A stretch of 64,000 bases of DNA from JAXDTI01 sp034090045 (GTDB lineage: Bacteria > Actinomycetota > Actinomycetes > Actinomycetales > Actinomycetaceae), in the NCBI GenBank assembly GCA_034090045.1, contig JAXDTI010000003.1, positions 62,001 to 126,000 on the forward strand, read 5' to 3'. The notes below the pieces were generated by a model. It saw only the letters and a list, made by a program, of their open reading frames with translations, did no database searches and had not been told where the DNA came from. Made by a program: the position numbers and the translations under genes. Positions 42,886 to 52,951 of this stretch are shown one piece after another (the first letter of the stretch is position 1; each line of letters begins with the position of its first letter).

Positions 42886-44241
42886 TCAGTTTCGTTGCGG
42901 CAGCAGCTCAACCTGAACACGCCGGCGCTGATACAGGTCGGCTGCGAGTTGAGCAATTTCTGGGACTTCAGTTCCGCTGATTTTCTCGGATAGCACATTA
43001 ATGGGCAGGAGTTGACGAGACACTATTTCGGCGGTACCGAGACGGCTCATACGAGAGACGTTGTCCTCTAAACCGAGCAGCAAACCACCTGTGAGCTGTC
43101 CTTTCACCCGCTGTAATTCGTGTTCACTGAAGTTCCCAGCGGCCAGTTCGCTCCACTGTTGCTCCATCAGGTGCGCGCATTCGGTTACATTATCGGGGGC
43201 GCAACCGGCATAGAGAGCGAAAGTTCCGCTGTCACTATAGGCGCTTTGGAATGCGTAAGTAGAATAGGCCAAGCCGCGTTTTTCGCGAATCTCCTGGAAG
43301 AGACGTGATGACATTCCGCCACCGAGAAGCACGCTGAGCAGCGAAAGCACGTGGCGATTCGGGGCTCCGGCTGGAATAGAATCGCACCCGAGCAGCACAT
43401 GTGCCTGCTCGAAGGGTCGATACAGCGTGAGAGGTTCAGCCGCTGATTCAGGCAGTACCGGTGCCTGGCGTTCAGGAAAACGAGGGGTGGTGGAATCGTC
43501 CAGACGCCAGGGGCCGAGAGCTTTCAACACCATGTCTATTAACTGTTCATGATCGACTTTTCCAGCTGCAGCTACCACCAGCGTGTCGGGACCATACCAC
43601 CGTTCATGGTGGGCTCGAACCTGATGTAGCGGCGTGGCCTGTACCGATTCGATAGTGCCCCCAACCGGCAGGCCAAGCGGATGGTTGGGGAACACTTCCG
43701 CAGCGAATGCCTGGTGCAGCACGTCTTGGGGGTCGTCGAGAGCCATTGTGAGTTCCTCGACTATGACGGAGCGTTCCATTTGGAAGTCCGCTTCCTGAAG
43801 TGCCGGAGCCGTCACCATATCCATCAGCACCTCGATGGCCATCGGCAGGTCAGTGGCCAACACATTCGCGTAATAGTGAGTGGATTCTTTCGCGGTGACG
43901 GCGTTAGATTCACCTCCGACGGCGTCGAAACTATTTGCAATGTCGGTTGCGCTGCGACCACTCTTTGTTCCCTTGAACAGCAGGTGTTCGAGATAGTGGG
44001 TGGCTCCTCCGTATTCCTCGTCGCGACTTCCGGCTGGCACCCAAAAACCTATCGCAACAGATCGTGTGGTGGGTACCGACTGGGTGATGAAGCGCACGCC
44101 ACCGACGACGCTGCGCCGAATCACTGTTCCATCCTCGATTAGTTCAATCGGGTCACAGTTATCCAAAGAGATGCTGGTTTCACTCACCCCGCCTATGCTA
44201 CCGGATGCCCCTTTTTTTGGCGTGCCAGGCAGAATCGTCAC
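42886..44241 (-). CDS. M16-family zinc metallopeptidase
   Basis: Processing-peptidase-like inverzincin of 451 residues. The inverted zinc motif is HYLEH in GGATHYLEHLLFKGT, with the third ligand Glu in MERSVIVEEL, and the C-terminal half carries IREKRGLAYSTYAF with the substrate-binding Arg-Tyr. Its substrate is unknown. The GTG start forms a GTGA overlap with the preceding gene; a start at GTG 44187 would remove about 18 residues. Adjacent to dapB as in many Actinobacteria. Confidence 0.93.
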   Translation of the reverse strand: MTILPGTPKKGASGSIGGVSETSISLDNCDPIELIEDGTVIRRSVVGGVRFITQSVPTTRSVAIGFWVPAGSRDEEYGGATHYLEHLLFKGTKSGRSATDIANSFDAVGGESNAVTAKESTHYYANVLATDLPMAIEVLMDMVTAPALQEADFQMERSVIVEELTMALDDPQDVLHQAFAAEVFPNHPLGLPVGGTIESVQATPLHQVRAHHERWYGPDTLVVAAAGKVDHEQLIDMVLKALGPWRLDDSTTPRFPERQAPVLPESAAEPLTLYRPFEQAHVLLGCDSIPAGAPNRHVLSLLSVLLGGGMSSRLFQEIREKRGLAYSTYAFQSAYSDSGTFALYAGCAPDNVTECAHLMEQQWSELAAGNFSEHELQRVKGQLTGGLLLGLEDNVSRMSRLGTAEIVSRQLLPINVLSEKISGTEVPEIAQLAADLYQRRRVQVELLPQRN

Positions 44242-46319
44242 TGTTTGGGTACGGCGGCTCTGCAGAGCACACGACGGGTAGCGTGGGATAGCATTACGGG
44301 GCCAGCAACGGCGGTTCCGGCCAGTGGAATCAGCACTGAAGAATCATTAAACAGCGCGGCTAGAATCATTGCACAGCCCCACGCCCACACGAATGCCCGC
44401 TCGCCCGCGAACCACCGAACACGAACGCCCCGCCGCTGCGCCTCACTGCCCAATAGCCAGCGGTAATCTCCTCTCCGGCCACGGCGATGAGAAACTAACA
44501 GTGGCACCAAAACTGCTGCCAGCATCACGGCACCGAGCATAAAACCGAGACCTATACCCCAGGCAGACCACTCCGCGTTACGCCACATTGAGGTAGCTTT
44601 CTCGGCAATCACGGTAAGTAACTGGCCCGAAAGCACCGAATCCACAAAACCGCCCAGGTGGGTGCGCTGCTGAGCCGGACGAGACCAATCCCACCACGCG
44701 AAAAGCGTAGCCAATACGACACCGGCGAACACCACAGCAAGCAGCGAGAATGGTTTGAGCTTTCGAGAACGCAACTTCAAAAACAGCACAGCGAAACTCG
44801 GTACCGTAACCAAGATTCCACCAAAGTCAGCACCCAGCAGCGGGGAAGCATCAAAAAAAATAACGACCAGTGAAAATGCCAGCAAAATCCCCAGCACTGG
44901 AACTCGCAGAGCACCCGAGTCAAAACGGGTATAGGTAGCAGCGGCAACCAGGAAAGCGCCGGTGATAAAGACCGCAAACATCATATTGTCCATGCCGTAA
45001 AAGCGGGCACCGATCGTGGACTGGTGCCCTATCACGGCATCGAGCATCAGGCGGGAACCGGTGAGCGGATTAACCAGCCCGACAGCGAGCGAAACCCCAC
45101 CGACCAGTAACACCGAACCGACTCTCCGCGCCATACCGCTGTATTCCCAGATGGCGGTCACAGCGGCGGCGAGCAGCAGCGGCAGCACCGCGCCAAACCA
45201 GGCGAATACCGCGACAGCAGTATCGGTTTCCGCAGGTCCAACGTTCCACCAGGGCGCCAGATTCATCCAAAACGCCATTGCCGGAACCAGTGCCATGCCA
45301 CTTCCCACAACTCTCCACAGATTCAGTAGCGGCCGCGGCATTGACCACGATTCACCCAGCCGATGCGTCCTGCGGTTCAAGCTCCAAACCCCACCGAGTA
45401 GCGTGGCGGCAAGCAAAACCCCATAGACAACCAGAAACACTTGTTGGGTAGGGATAATTATTGCCGCGCGGCGGGCATCGGAGGCGAGACGAGCTTGAAC
45501 AGTATCAGAGTTGGCGGCGGGAGAAGCGGCTGCCCCGGAATTAACCGATACTGGTTTGCCTAGAACCTGAGACGGAACAGCCACACCGAAATAGTCAGCC
45601 ACTGTCGCAGTGAGATCACTGGTTTGAATTAGACCCGGCCGATGTGTCGAACCAGAAGTCAAAACCCCGGCGGGGTAATCGGGGCCGGCAGCGAAAACGG
45701 CTTGAAGTCGAGCACCTATCGTGGAGGCATCGGCAGACGGTAGTGGTGATTCATCGGAGATGGAGGCAGCAATCACATTCCAATTTCGTGCCTGAGCACC
45801 AGCAAAAACATTTGAGATTACGGCATATTGCTGCTGTAGTGGCTGCTCAGAGAGATTCACCACCACCAGGTCGCTGGATTTTGTGGCAGCGGTAATCATC
45901 TCCGCCACAAAAAACCCACTATCTGAGGGTTTTACGACTATATTGCGCTGTTGAACAGTTGAAAGGGCAGTGTTCAGGTGCCAGCCCCCCTCCCCGTCAC
46001 GAGTACCGGTCTGTAATGCTTCAAGTGCCTCATCCATACTGGTTGTGGTTCCGCGAGTACGCACCACCATGTTGGCTTTCGCGGACACAGAGATACATAT
46101 CCCCAGATCCGAGCTGGCAAGGCTGGCATCGTCCCAACGCCACTGCGCTCCGAGAAGCAGCACCAGTGGCAGTCGCTCAGAGTCAAAATCTGGCGAAACA
46201 TTTTTAGCTGCGGATGTAGGCAAAAAAACCAAGCTCAAGGTCGCAACCATGAGCAGCGCCATAACTGCTGTAAACAGACAGCGCAGCCTCGACACTGAGG
46301 GGCGGGAGGTTTCTCGCAT
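44238..46319 (-). CDS. Large membrane protein with alkaline phosphatase-like N-terminal domain
   Basis: A 693-residue protein: signal/anchor segment (LFTAVMALLMVATLSLVFL), a ~230-residue extracytoplasmic domain ending RPGLIQTSDLTATVADYFGV, which resembles the end of alkaline-phosphatase-superfamily domains, and then about ten membrane spans with a GARFYGMDNMMFAVF motif. Similar multi-domain membrane proteins occur in Firmicutes and Actinobacteria without assigned function. The N-terminal domain shows no clear phosphatase nucleophile. ATG 46319 or TTG 46325 may start it; the AAGGAG upstream is too distant for either. Coupled to the M16 gene by GTGA. Confidence 0.75.
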   Translation of the reverse strand: MRETSRPSVSRLRCLFTAVMALLMVATLSLVFLPTSAAKNVSPDFDSERLPLVLLLGAQWRWDDASLASSDLGICISVSAKANMVVRTRGTTTSMDEALEALQTGTRDGEGGWHLNTALSTVQQRNIVVKPSDSGFFVAEMITAATKSSDLVVVNLSEQPLQQQYAVISNVFAGAQARNWNVIAASISDESPLPSADASTIGARLQAVFAAGPDYPAGVLTSGSTHRPGLIQTSDLTATVADYFGVAVPSQVLGKPVSVNSGAAASPAANSDTVQARLASDARRAAIIIPTQQVFLVVYGVLLAATLLGGVWSLNRRTHRLGESWSMPRPLLNLWRVVGSGMALVPAMAFWMNLAPWWNVGPAETDTAVAVFAWFGAVLPLLLAAAVTAIWEYSGMARRVGSVLLVGGVSLAVGLVNPLTGSRLMLDAVIGHQSTIGARFYGMDNMMFAVFITGAFLVAAATYTRFDSGALRVPVLGILLAFSLVVIFFDASPLLGADFGGILVTVPSFAVLFLKLRSRKLKPFSLLAVVFAGVVLATLFAWWDWSRPAQQRTHLGGFVDSVLSGQLLTVIAEKATSMWRNAEWSAWGIGLGFMLGAVMLAAVLVPLLVSHRRGRRGDYRWLLGSEAQRRGVRVRWFAGERAFVWAWGCAMILAALFNDSSVLIPLAGTAVAGPVMLSHATRRVLCRAAVPKQ

Positions 46320-46390
46320 ACTCAAATGCTAGTGGCTTTCGCTCTCCTTTAGGCATTTCCCGGCAAGTAAAGCCCACAGGTGTCAGGTTT

Positions 46391-46419
46391 TCGACTATGG
46401 GCGCCACCTCGGGTATCCT
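46391..46419 (+). promoter_or_regulatory. Promoter of tRNA-Met
   Basis: -35 TCGACT (46391-46396), 17-bp spacer, -10 TATCCT (46414-46419); predicted start is about 4 nt upstream of the mature tRNA. The -10 is identical to that of the infC operon. Confidence 0.5.
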
Positions 46420-46428
46420 ATAAAAGTC

Positions 46429-46505
46429 GCCCTGGTAGCTCAGTCGGTTAGAGCAGCGAACTCATAATTCGCCGGTCCTGGGTTCAAGTCCCAGCCGGGG
46501 CACCA
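46429..46505 (+). tRNA. tRNA-Met (anticodon CAT), CCA encoded
   Basis: 77-nt cloverleaf on the + strand: acceptor GCCCTGG/CCGGGGC, D arm TAGCTCAGTCGGTTAGAGCA, anticodon loop CTCATAA, T arm CTGGGTTCAAGTCCCAG, discriminator A and encoded CCA. It is not initiator-like (first pair G-C, no GGG/CCC in the anticodon stem), so elongator Met; the tRNA-Ile2 (lysidine) type is not excluded. It is the only tRNA in the window with encoded CCA. Confidence 0.93.
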
Positions 46506-46519
46506 ATTGGTAGAGTGTT

Positions 46520-48550
46520 TCAGCGGCGCAGCGAGCGGCGGCGCGCCTGTAGCGCCATCAGCTGCTGTGTTGTATCCAGATACTCCTGCGACTCGTGATC
46601 CATAGCGCGTGAGCGGCTCTCCAAATCAGCTATCTGGCGGGTCAGATCAAGTTGCAGAAGCGAATTCAGAAGTCCGTTAGCATAGCTGGTACGCTTTTCG
46701 GGCGAATCGAGTGGCAGAGGCATTGCTGCCAGAGCCGTCACAACCGGGTCTAGCAAGTCGCCACCAGCCTCACGAATCTCAGCGAGCCAGTTATCTAAAG
46801 CTGCCTGTTCGGAAGGCGTGCCACCACCGAGGATACGAGCCTGTTGCCACAGCTGCCCGTAATGCGCCACACCGCCGAGAGATCGCACCACATCGTGGAC
46901 TGCCCGCATATCCGGATCCTGGAAACTGTCAGCACCCAACTCGTCAAAAGCAGTGCCCACCAGTTCGGATGGAAATTGGAGTAACACGGCGAGCAGCTGC
47001 CGTTCAGCTGCCTGCACCCTTGAACGTGATGCCTGGCTGCCGGAAGCAGCCCCCGTGGCGGGGGAACTCAGCGAAGCTGACCTCCGAGCCTGGCTGCCTC
47101 CACGCCGATATTCTCCCGGTCGAGAATCAGGTCGCTGATAACGCCCACTGTTGGAGCCGCCACGAGTGTCCACAGGCACTCGAATCATCGCCCGGTCGAC
47201 ACCGACCTCCCGATACACGTCATCTTCCGGCAAACCCAGCCTCCCGGCAAGCTCACGGGTATATTCTCGCCGTAACGCCAGGTCACGAATCTGTCGAATC
47301 ACGGGTGCGGCCGCCCGCAACCCCGCAATCCGACCTTCCGCAGTGGATATATCCACATTGGTCAAGGCGTTCTCGATAACGAACTTGAAAAGCGGGATAC
47401 GCGAGTCAATAAGTGCCTTTACCGCCTCGTCTCCGCGGTGCATCCGAATCTCGCAGGGGTCCTCCCCGCCCCGATCGACAGCAACGAAAGTTTGTGCCGC
47501 AAAAGACTGATCCGTTTTGAAAGCACGGAGCGCAGCTTTCTGCCCGGCGGCGTCCCCATCGAAAGTGAAAATAATGGAACCGCCTATCGAGGTTCCGCTC
47601 GACAGTTGCACGCCGGCCGCAATATCCGGGTTGTCCCCCAGTAACCTGCGGATAATACCGACATGGCCCTCACCAAAAGCCGTACCACAGGTCGCAACTG
47701 CGGTCTCTATCCCGGCCAGATGGGCGGCCATAACATCGGTGTATCCCTCGACAATCACGACCTGACGTTTTGCAACAATAGCTTTCTTTGCCAGGTCAAT
47801 ACCGTATAGCGCCTTTGACTTCTTGTATAGGGGGGTTTCCGGGGTGTTCAGGTACTTTGCCCCTTCCTCGCCCCCCATCTGTCGGGCACCGAAACCGATA
47901 ACCGTTCCCGCCAAATCACGGATCGGCCAAATCAGGCGGTTACGGAAACGATCATAGAGACCGCGTTTACCCTGAGTTAGCAGCCCAGATACGGCGAGTT
48001 CCCGCTCATCAAATCCACGTCCACGTAGCAGTCTCAGCAGGTTGTCCCAGCCCGGAGGCGAATAGCCGATACCAAAATGTCTTATCGCTTCTTCATCGAA
48101 GCCCCGTTCAGCCAAGAAATTGCGTCCTGGCTGCGCGAATGGCTGCTGGAGGGAATCAATAAAGAACTGTTCGGCAATCCGGTTGGCCTCCGTGATACGG
48201 GAACGTATTGAGCTTTGCTGCGCTCGTTCTTGACCTTCACGGGACGTGTCATAGTGCAGTTCAACACCGTATTTAGCGGCCAAGTATTCTACGGATCCAA
48301 CGAAGTCAACATGGTTGATTTTTTCGATGAACGCGAAAACATCGCCACCTTCACCGCACCCAAAACAGTGAAAATACCCGCTATTCACATTCACGTTGAA
48401 CGACGGGGTTTTCTCGTCATGGAACGGACAAAGCCCCTTTTTGGAACCGAGACCAGCAGTTTTCAAGGCCACAAATTCGGAGACCACATCGTCGATACGA
48501 GCAAGCTCACGCACCCTCTCAATATCTTCGCGTTTAATGATCCCCGCCAT
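46520..48550 (-). CDS. dnaG: DNA primase
   Basis: Makes RNA primers for replication. 676 residues: CHC2 zinc finger (CPFHDEKTPSF, HCFGCGEGGD), TOPRIM core with VIVEGYTDVMA and FTFDGDAAG, then a Ser/Arg-rich linker and a C-terminal helicase-binding domain. The spacing from GAGG to the ATG is short. Downstream of dgt in the same direction, the common actinobacterial dgt-dnaG pair. Confidence 0.97.
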   Translation of the reverse strand: MAGIIKREDIERVRELARIDDVVSEFVALKTAGLGSKKGLCPFHDEKTPSFNVNVNSGYFHCFGCGEGGDVFAFIEKINHVDFVGSVEYLAAKYGVELHYDTSREGQERAQQSSIRSRITEANRIAEQFFIDSLQQPFAQPGRNFLAERGFDEEAIRHFGIGYSPPGWDNLLRLLRGRGFDERELAVSGLLTQGKRGLYDRFRNRLIWPIRDLAGTVIGFGARQMGGEEGAKYLNTPETPLYKKSKALYGIDLAKKAIVAKRQVVIVEGYTDVMAAHLAGIETAVATCGTAFGEGHVGIIRRLLGDNPDIAAGVQLSSGTSIGGSIIFTFDGDAAGQKAALRAFKTDQSFAAQTFVAVDRGGEDPCEIRMHRGDEAVKALIDSRIPLFKFVIENALTNVDISTAEGRIAGLRAAAPVIRQIRDLALRREYTRELAGRLGLPEDDVYREVGVDRAMIRVPVDTRGGSNSGRYQRPDSRPGEYRRGGSQARRSASLSSPATGAASGSQASRSRVQAAERQLLAVLLQFPSELVGTAFDELGADSFQDPDMRAVHDVVRSLGGVAHYGQLWQQARILGGGTPSEQAALDNWLAEIREAGGDLLDPVVTALAAMPLPLDSPEKRTSYANGLLNSLLQLDLTRQIADLESRSRAMDHESQEYLDTTQQLMALQARRRSLRR

Positions 48551-48607
48551 GTCCTCGATTCTATCGGTAAGAACCTACATCGACACGGTTACGGAAATGC
48601 CGGCAGT

Positions 48608-49870
48608 TCAGCTGGTAATCATGCCTACCAGGCGCGCATGCATACGGTTAGCGGAAACATCGGTGAGTGAAGCAACCTGATCCACGATGCTACGCAGCCG
48701 CTCCGGCTCCCCGGAAGCGTCCCGAAAATTGCTGAGATAGGGTTCTTCCAGCTGGCCAGGGCGTTCACGAAGCACGTCAACGAGTTCGGCAACCGTGGAG
48801 CGTTGCAGCATAAAATCGGTGTCTTTCTGACGGGGAGCCATCACGTAGTGAACCGCGATACCTTTACAAACCAGGATTTCCGCTTCCGTTTCTTCTGGAA
48901 CCACCAGGGTTCCAGTGTAGCGGCGCACACCAGCGATTGGGTTAGCGGCTAGCGTGGCATACTCAACAGCAACAATGAAGCGACCTATCAGGTCAGATGT
49001 CATATTTTTTAAGGCCGCCATATCTGCGTATCCGCCATCGAAATCCGCCAACCATGATCCGTCAGCACGCAGCCGTTCCAGAGCCGCACCCAGCTCTGAG
49101 GGAGAGAACTTGTTGCCATACCATTCACGAGTATCAGCAATTATTGCGTCAACGTCCCGGGCACAGTCGAGTTTGCGTGGGTCAAACCAACCTATCTGAA
49201 TTGCGTCTTCGACATCGTGAACAGAATAGGCAATATCATCGGAGACATCCATTATTTGAGCCTCAACACAGCGTTCCTGTCCGGGGTGTGCCGCGCCGGT
49301 GTGAGGGCTGCGAACCCAGTCAAACACTGTTCGGTCAGGCGCATATACACTGTGTTTGCGGCTGTTCGGGTCGGGGCCGGCACCGAGCGGCCAAGGATAT
49401 TTACATACCGCGTCAAGGGTGGCTCGGGTCAGGTTCAATCCGACTGGTCTGCCATCCGGATCCTGGACTTTGGGTTCCAGATAAGTGAGTAACCGGAAAG
49501 TTTGAGCGTTGCCCTCGAATCCACCAATGTCGGCTGCCATCTCGTCGAGAGCCTGCTCTCCGTTGTGTCCGAAAGGCGGATGTCCCAGGTCGTGGGCGAG
49601 ACACGCTGCCTCAACCAGGTCGGGGTCGGCTCCAACCTGGCGGGCGAGTGAGCGTCCCACCTGCGCGACTTCCAGAGAATGAGTCAGTCGGGTGCGAACG
49701 AAATCGTCGGCTAGCGGGCCGAGCACCTGGGTTTTCCCGGCGGCTCGCCGCATCGCCCAGGAATACATTATGCGAGCCCGGTCGCGTTCAAAGTCGCTGC
49801 GGTGCGGGTTTTTTGGCGGCTCGGTGAGGTATCGCTGCCGGTCGTGGTCACTGTAGCTGCCGGAATCCAT
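48608..49870 (-). CDS. dgt: Deoxyguanosinetriphosphate triphosphohydrolase-like protein
   Basis: HD-domain dNTPase that hydrolyses dNTP to deoxynucleoside and triphosphate. 420 residues with RTRLTHSLEVAQVGR, CLAHDLGHPPFGHNGEQ (the HD pair), and VSDDIAYSVHDVEDA supplying the last metal ligand. The family is allosteric and multi-substrate, so dGTP specificity is not certain. Follows dusB by 12 nt. Confidence 0.95.
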   Translation of the reverse strand: MDSGSYSDHDRQRYLTEPPKNPHRSDFERDRARIMYSWAMRRAAGKTQVLGPLADDFVRTRLTHSLEVAQVGRSLARQVGADPDLVEAACLAHDLGHPPFGHNGEQALDEMAADIGGFEGNAQTFRLLTYLEPKVQDPDGRPVGLNLTRATLDAVCKYPWPLGAGPDPNSRKHSVYAPDRTVFDWVRSPHTGAAHPGQERCVEAQIMDVSDDIAYSVHDVEDAIQIGWFDPRKLDCARDVDAIIADTREWYGNKFSPSELGAALERLRADGSWLADFDGGYADMAALKNMTSDLIGRFIVAVEYATLAANPIAGVRRYTGTLVVPEETEAEILVCKGIAVHYVMAPRQKDTDFMLQRSTVAELVDVLRERPGQLEEPYLSNFRDASGEPERLRSIVDQVASLTDVSANRMHARLVGMITS

Positions 49871-49882
49871 AGCTATAGCCTA

Positions 49883-51124
49883 TTAATAAACCGTGCCGGA
49901 AGCGTCCAACTCGGCGTGCCGAATCACATCGGCATCACTGATATCACGACTGTCCAACCAGTGTTCCGGCAGTTTCGTGCGCCGGGTATTTCCGCCGCGA
50001 CCGCGATGCCCCGGCGTTTCGACAGGCATCCGGGTTTCCGGGTCAACCTGCTGCAACAGCCGATCGGATTCGGCGCGCAATTCGGCGAGCGATCTGACAC
50101 GGTTCAGGGTGGAGCGCGCCGCACCACCAACCGGGAAGCCACGCAGATACCAGCCAATATGTTTGCGCATATCTTCCAGGGCGTGAGGCTCATAACCGGT
50201 GTAGCGCACATGCAGTTCAGCATGACGGTTCAACACGTCAAGCACTTCCCGCAGGGTCGGCAGGGTGTGGGGCACGGGTTCCATGCCTCTCAATGCCGCT
50301 GCCGTGTCGCGAAGTAACCACGGGTTTCCCTGCACACCGCGCCCGATTTCCACACCCGCGCAGCCACTGTCACGTAGCATCTGGATAGCATCACCTGCCG
50401 TCCAAATATCACCATTGCCGAACACCGGCACACCGGTTTCCGCAAGTTCAGCAACTAATTCTGCTATCCGTGCCCAATCCGCCTGCCCGGAATAATACTG
50501 GTTTGCGCTACGAGCATGAAGACATATTGCTGCAGCTCCGGAGTCGATAGCAGCCCGTGCAGCGTCAATAAACGTGAGGTGGTTCGCGTCAATTCCGACC
50601 CGCAATTTCACTGTCACCGGTACCGGATAGGCAGGGTCGGCAGCCCGTGCGGCAGTGACCACAGCAGCCACGATGCGTGCAAAATGCCCGGTTTTCCAGG
50701 GCAGTGCCGCTCCCCCACCCCTGCGTGTTACTTTCGGTACTGGACAACCAAAATTTAGGTCAATGTGGGCTGCACCTTCTCGAATAACTATTTCGGTGGC
50801 ACGCGCCATTGTTTCCGGGTCAGTTCCGTGTAGTTGTATCGAACGCAGCGGCTCATTATCTGCCGGTTTCAGCAGTTCAAAGGAATGCCGGTTGCCTTCG
50901 ACCAGGGCGCGAGCTATCACCATCTCGTTGACGAACAGACCGGCAGGCGCGAAATCTGAAGCGTATTGGCGCTCCGGAGCCGACACGTGAGCATCCTGAA
51001 GCCCCGCGAGCGCCATCTCGATACAGATATGCCGCATGGCTGCGTTCGTGACACCGGCCATCGGAGCCAAAACCATCGGTGTTCCGAGCCGCAGTGACCC
51101 TACAGAAAGTGGCACCCTCAGCAC
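49883..51124 (-). CDS. dusB: tRNA-dihydrouridine synthase
   Basis: FMN enzyme reducing uridine to dihydrouridine in tRNA. 413 residues with MVLAPMAGVTNAAMR, DLNFGCPVPKVTRRGGGAA (active-site Cys), TVKLRVGI, ICLHARSANQYYSGQADW and FGNGDIWT; C-terminal helical domain with MRKHIGWYLRGF. Its GTG start overlaps the glyS end by 7 nt; a second GTG at 51115 is possible. Confidence 0.95.
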   Translation of the reverse strand: MLRVPLSVGSLRLGTPMVLAPMAGVTNAAMRHICIEMALAGLQDAHVSAPERQYASDFAPAGLFVNEMVIARALVEGNRHSFELLKPADNEPLRSIQLHGTDPETMARATEIVIREGAAHIDLNFGCPVPKVTRRGGGAALPWKTGHFARIVAAVVTAARAADPAYPVPVTVKLRVGIDANHLTFIDAARAAIDSGAAAICLHARSANQYYSGQADWARIAELVAELAETGVPVFGNGDIWTAGDAIQMLRDSGCAGVEIGRGVQGNPWLLRDTAAALRGMEPVPHTLPTLREVLDVLNRHAELHVRYTGYEPHALEDMRKHIGWYLRGFPVGGAARSTLNRVRSLAELRAESDRLLQQVDPETRMPVETPGHRGRGGNTRRTKLPEHWLDSRDISDADVIRHAELDASGTVY

Positions 51125-52503
51125 CCGATAAGTTTTCCGGAGAGGTATTCAGTTAGTTTGTCGAGGCTGACACGTTCCTGGCTCATGGTGTCTCGGTCAC
51201 GCACCGTGACAGCCTGATCCTGAAGCGAATCGAAATCAAAGGTGACACAATACGGGGTGCCGATTTCATCCTGCCGCCGATAACGTCGCCCGACTGCGCC
51301 GGTCTGGTCATAATCAACATTCCAGTATTTACGCAGTTCGTCAGCAACTTTATTGGCTGGCTCGGCGAGTTCTGCTTTTTTTGACAGCGGCAGCACCGCG
51401 ACCTTCACCGGAGACAGGCGCGGATCCAAACGCAGCACGGTGCGCTGATCCACGCCTCCTTTGGTGTTCGGAGCTTCATCAATGCTATAGGCCTCCACCA
51501 TGAAAGCCATCAACGAACGAGTGAGCCCAGCGGAAGGCTCGATCACGTACGGAGTGTAGCGCCTATCCCCTGCGGTGTCATAGTAGTCGAGTTTCGTGCC
51601 GCTGGCTTTCGCGTGTACCCCCAGATCATAATCTGTGCGGTTTGCGATACCCTCCAGCTCACCGAATTCTGACCCCACAAAACCGAAGCGATATTCAATA
51701 TCTACGGTACGTTTTGAATAGTGCGAAAGTTTCTCTTTCGGGTGCTCATACAAACGCAGGTTATCGGGGTTGATACCGAGGTCGATATACCAGTCGCGAC
51801 GGCGGTCGATCCAGTACTGGTGCCATTCCTCATCGGTGCCGGGCTCGACAAAGAACTCCAGTTCCATCTGCTCAAACTCGCGGGTACGGAAAATGAAGTT
51901 ACCCGGCGTGATTTCGTTACGGAAGGACTTGCCAATCTGTCCGATACCAAAGGGTGGTTTCATCCGCGCCGAGGTCATAACGTTGAGGAAGTTGACGAAA
52001 ATCCCCTGCGCGGTTTCTGGACGCAGATAGTGAAGACCCTTTTCGTCATCTACCGGCCCCAGATAGGTTTTCAGAAGCCCGCTGAAAGCTTTCGGTTCGG
52101 TCCACTGCCCCTTGTTTCCGCAGTTAGGGCAGGGTACGTGGGACATTGAAACCCCGTCTTCAGGTACGCCGTGTTTCTCGGAATACTGCTCAATCAATTC
52201 GTCTTGACGCAGCCGCTTATGACAGGCGGTACATTCAATCAGCGGGTCAGTGAATGCCTGCACGTGACCGGAGGCTTCCCAGACCTGACGCGGCAGAATC
52301 ACCGAGGAGTCGAGACCGACCACATCGGAACGAGAACGTACCGTATAGTTCCACCATTGACGTTTAATATTTTCTTTCAGTTCCACGCCGAGCGGACCAT
52401 AATCCCAGGCGGAACGGGTTCCACCATAGATTTCGCCGCAGGGATAGACAAATCCGCGTCGTTTCGCCAGGGAAATTACCGCATCTAGCCGTGATTCTGC
52501 CAC
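51118..52503 (-). CDS. glyS: Glycyl-tRNA synthetase (alpha2 type)
   Basis: Class II synthetase of the single-chain dimer type found in Actinobacteria, 461 residues. Motifs: RRGFVYPCGEIYGGTRSAWD, motif 2 FRNEITPGNFIFRTREFEQ, motif 3 EPSAGLTRSLMAF, zinc cysteines in CTACH and CPNCG, and a C-terminal anticodon domain. GTG 52503 is chosen because GGAGG lies 4 nt upstream; the frame continues to 52629 without homology. Downstream of zur. Confidence 0.97.
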   Translation of the reverse strand: MAESRLDAVISLAKRRGFVYPCGEIYGGTRSAWDYGPLGVELKENIKRQWWNYTVRSRSDVVGLDSSVILPRQVWEASGHVQAFTDPLIECTACHKRLRQDELIEQYSEKHGVPEDGVSMSHVPCPNCGNKGQWTEPKAFSGLLKTYLGPVDDEKGLHYLRPETAQGIFVNFLNVMTSARMKPPFGIGQIGKSFRNEITPGNFIFRTREFEQMELEFFVEPGTDEEWHQYWIDRRRDWYIDLGINPDNLRLYEHPKEKLSHYSKRTVDIEYRFGFVGSEFGELEGIANRTDYDLGVHAKASGTKLDYYDTAGDRRYTPYVIEPSAGLTRSLMAFMVEAYSIDEAPNTKGGVDQRTVLRLDPRLSPVKVAVLPLSKKAELAEPANKVADELRKYWNVDYDQTGAVGRRYRRQDEIGTPYCVTFDFDSLQDQAVTVRDRDTMSQERVSLDKLTEYLSGKLIGC

Positions 52504-52561
52504 GTTTCCTCCTGCGTTTTTTGTAAAGGTTTCAGGTAATAGGTTACCAGCCCCACTGCTC

Positions 52562-52951
52562 TCAGGCTCTGGAGCAGGTCTCGCACAACCCAAAGAGGTC
52601 GGCTGTGTGCTCGATCGCGGTGAAACCATTAGCTTGCGCTACCTGACCTATCCATTCTTCCAGCGGCGGAGCGGCAACATCCACAGTTTTCCCACAGCTA
52701 CGACACACCAGGTGGTGATGGTGTTGCGGCTCCCCGCACCAACGGTACAGTTGCTGACCGTCCTCAGAGCGGATGGTGTCGATTGTTCCATCTGCTACCA
52801 GTGCGGTTAGGTTGCGATATACGGTAGCCAGACCAATCTTTTCGCGGGCAGCCAGGCGGGTATGGAGCTGCTGGGCGGAAGCAAACTCCGGATGGCGACG
52901 TAGTTCCTCGGTGATCAACTCGCGTTGCCGAGTGTTACGTTGCGCACCCAT
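52562..52951 (-). CDS. zur: Zinc uptake regulator, Fur family
   Basis: Metal-dependent repressor, 129 residues: winged helix (SAQQLHTRLAAREKIGLATVYRNLTAL), then HHHHLVCRSCGKTVDV and GLCETC giving the structural Cys4 zinc site. Its gene overlaps the znuB stop by one base (TAATG), so zinc transport and its repressor are coupled. A candidate binding site lies at 54719-54734 before znuC. Confidence 0.93.
   Translation of the reverse strand: MGAQRNTRQRELITEELRRHPEFASAQQLHTRLAAREKIGLATVYRNLTALVADGTIDTIRSEDGQQLYRWCGEPQHHHHLVCRSCGKTVDVAAPPLEEWIGQVAQANGFTAIEHTADLFGLCETCSRA

Noticed and set aside
46520..48550. Long plus-strand frames inside dnaG and other GC-rich genes
   Set aside because: They are antisense shadows of well-identified genes with high GC at third positions.
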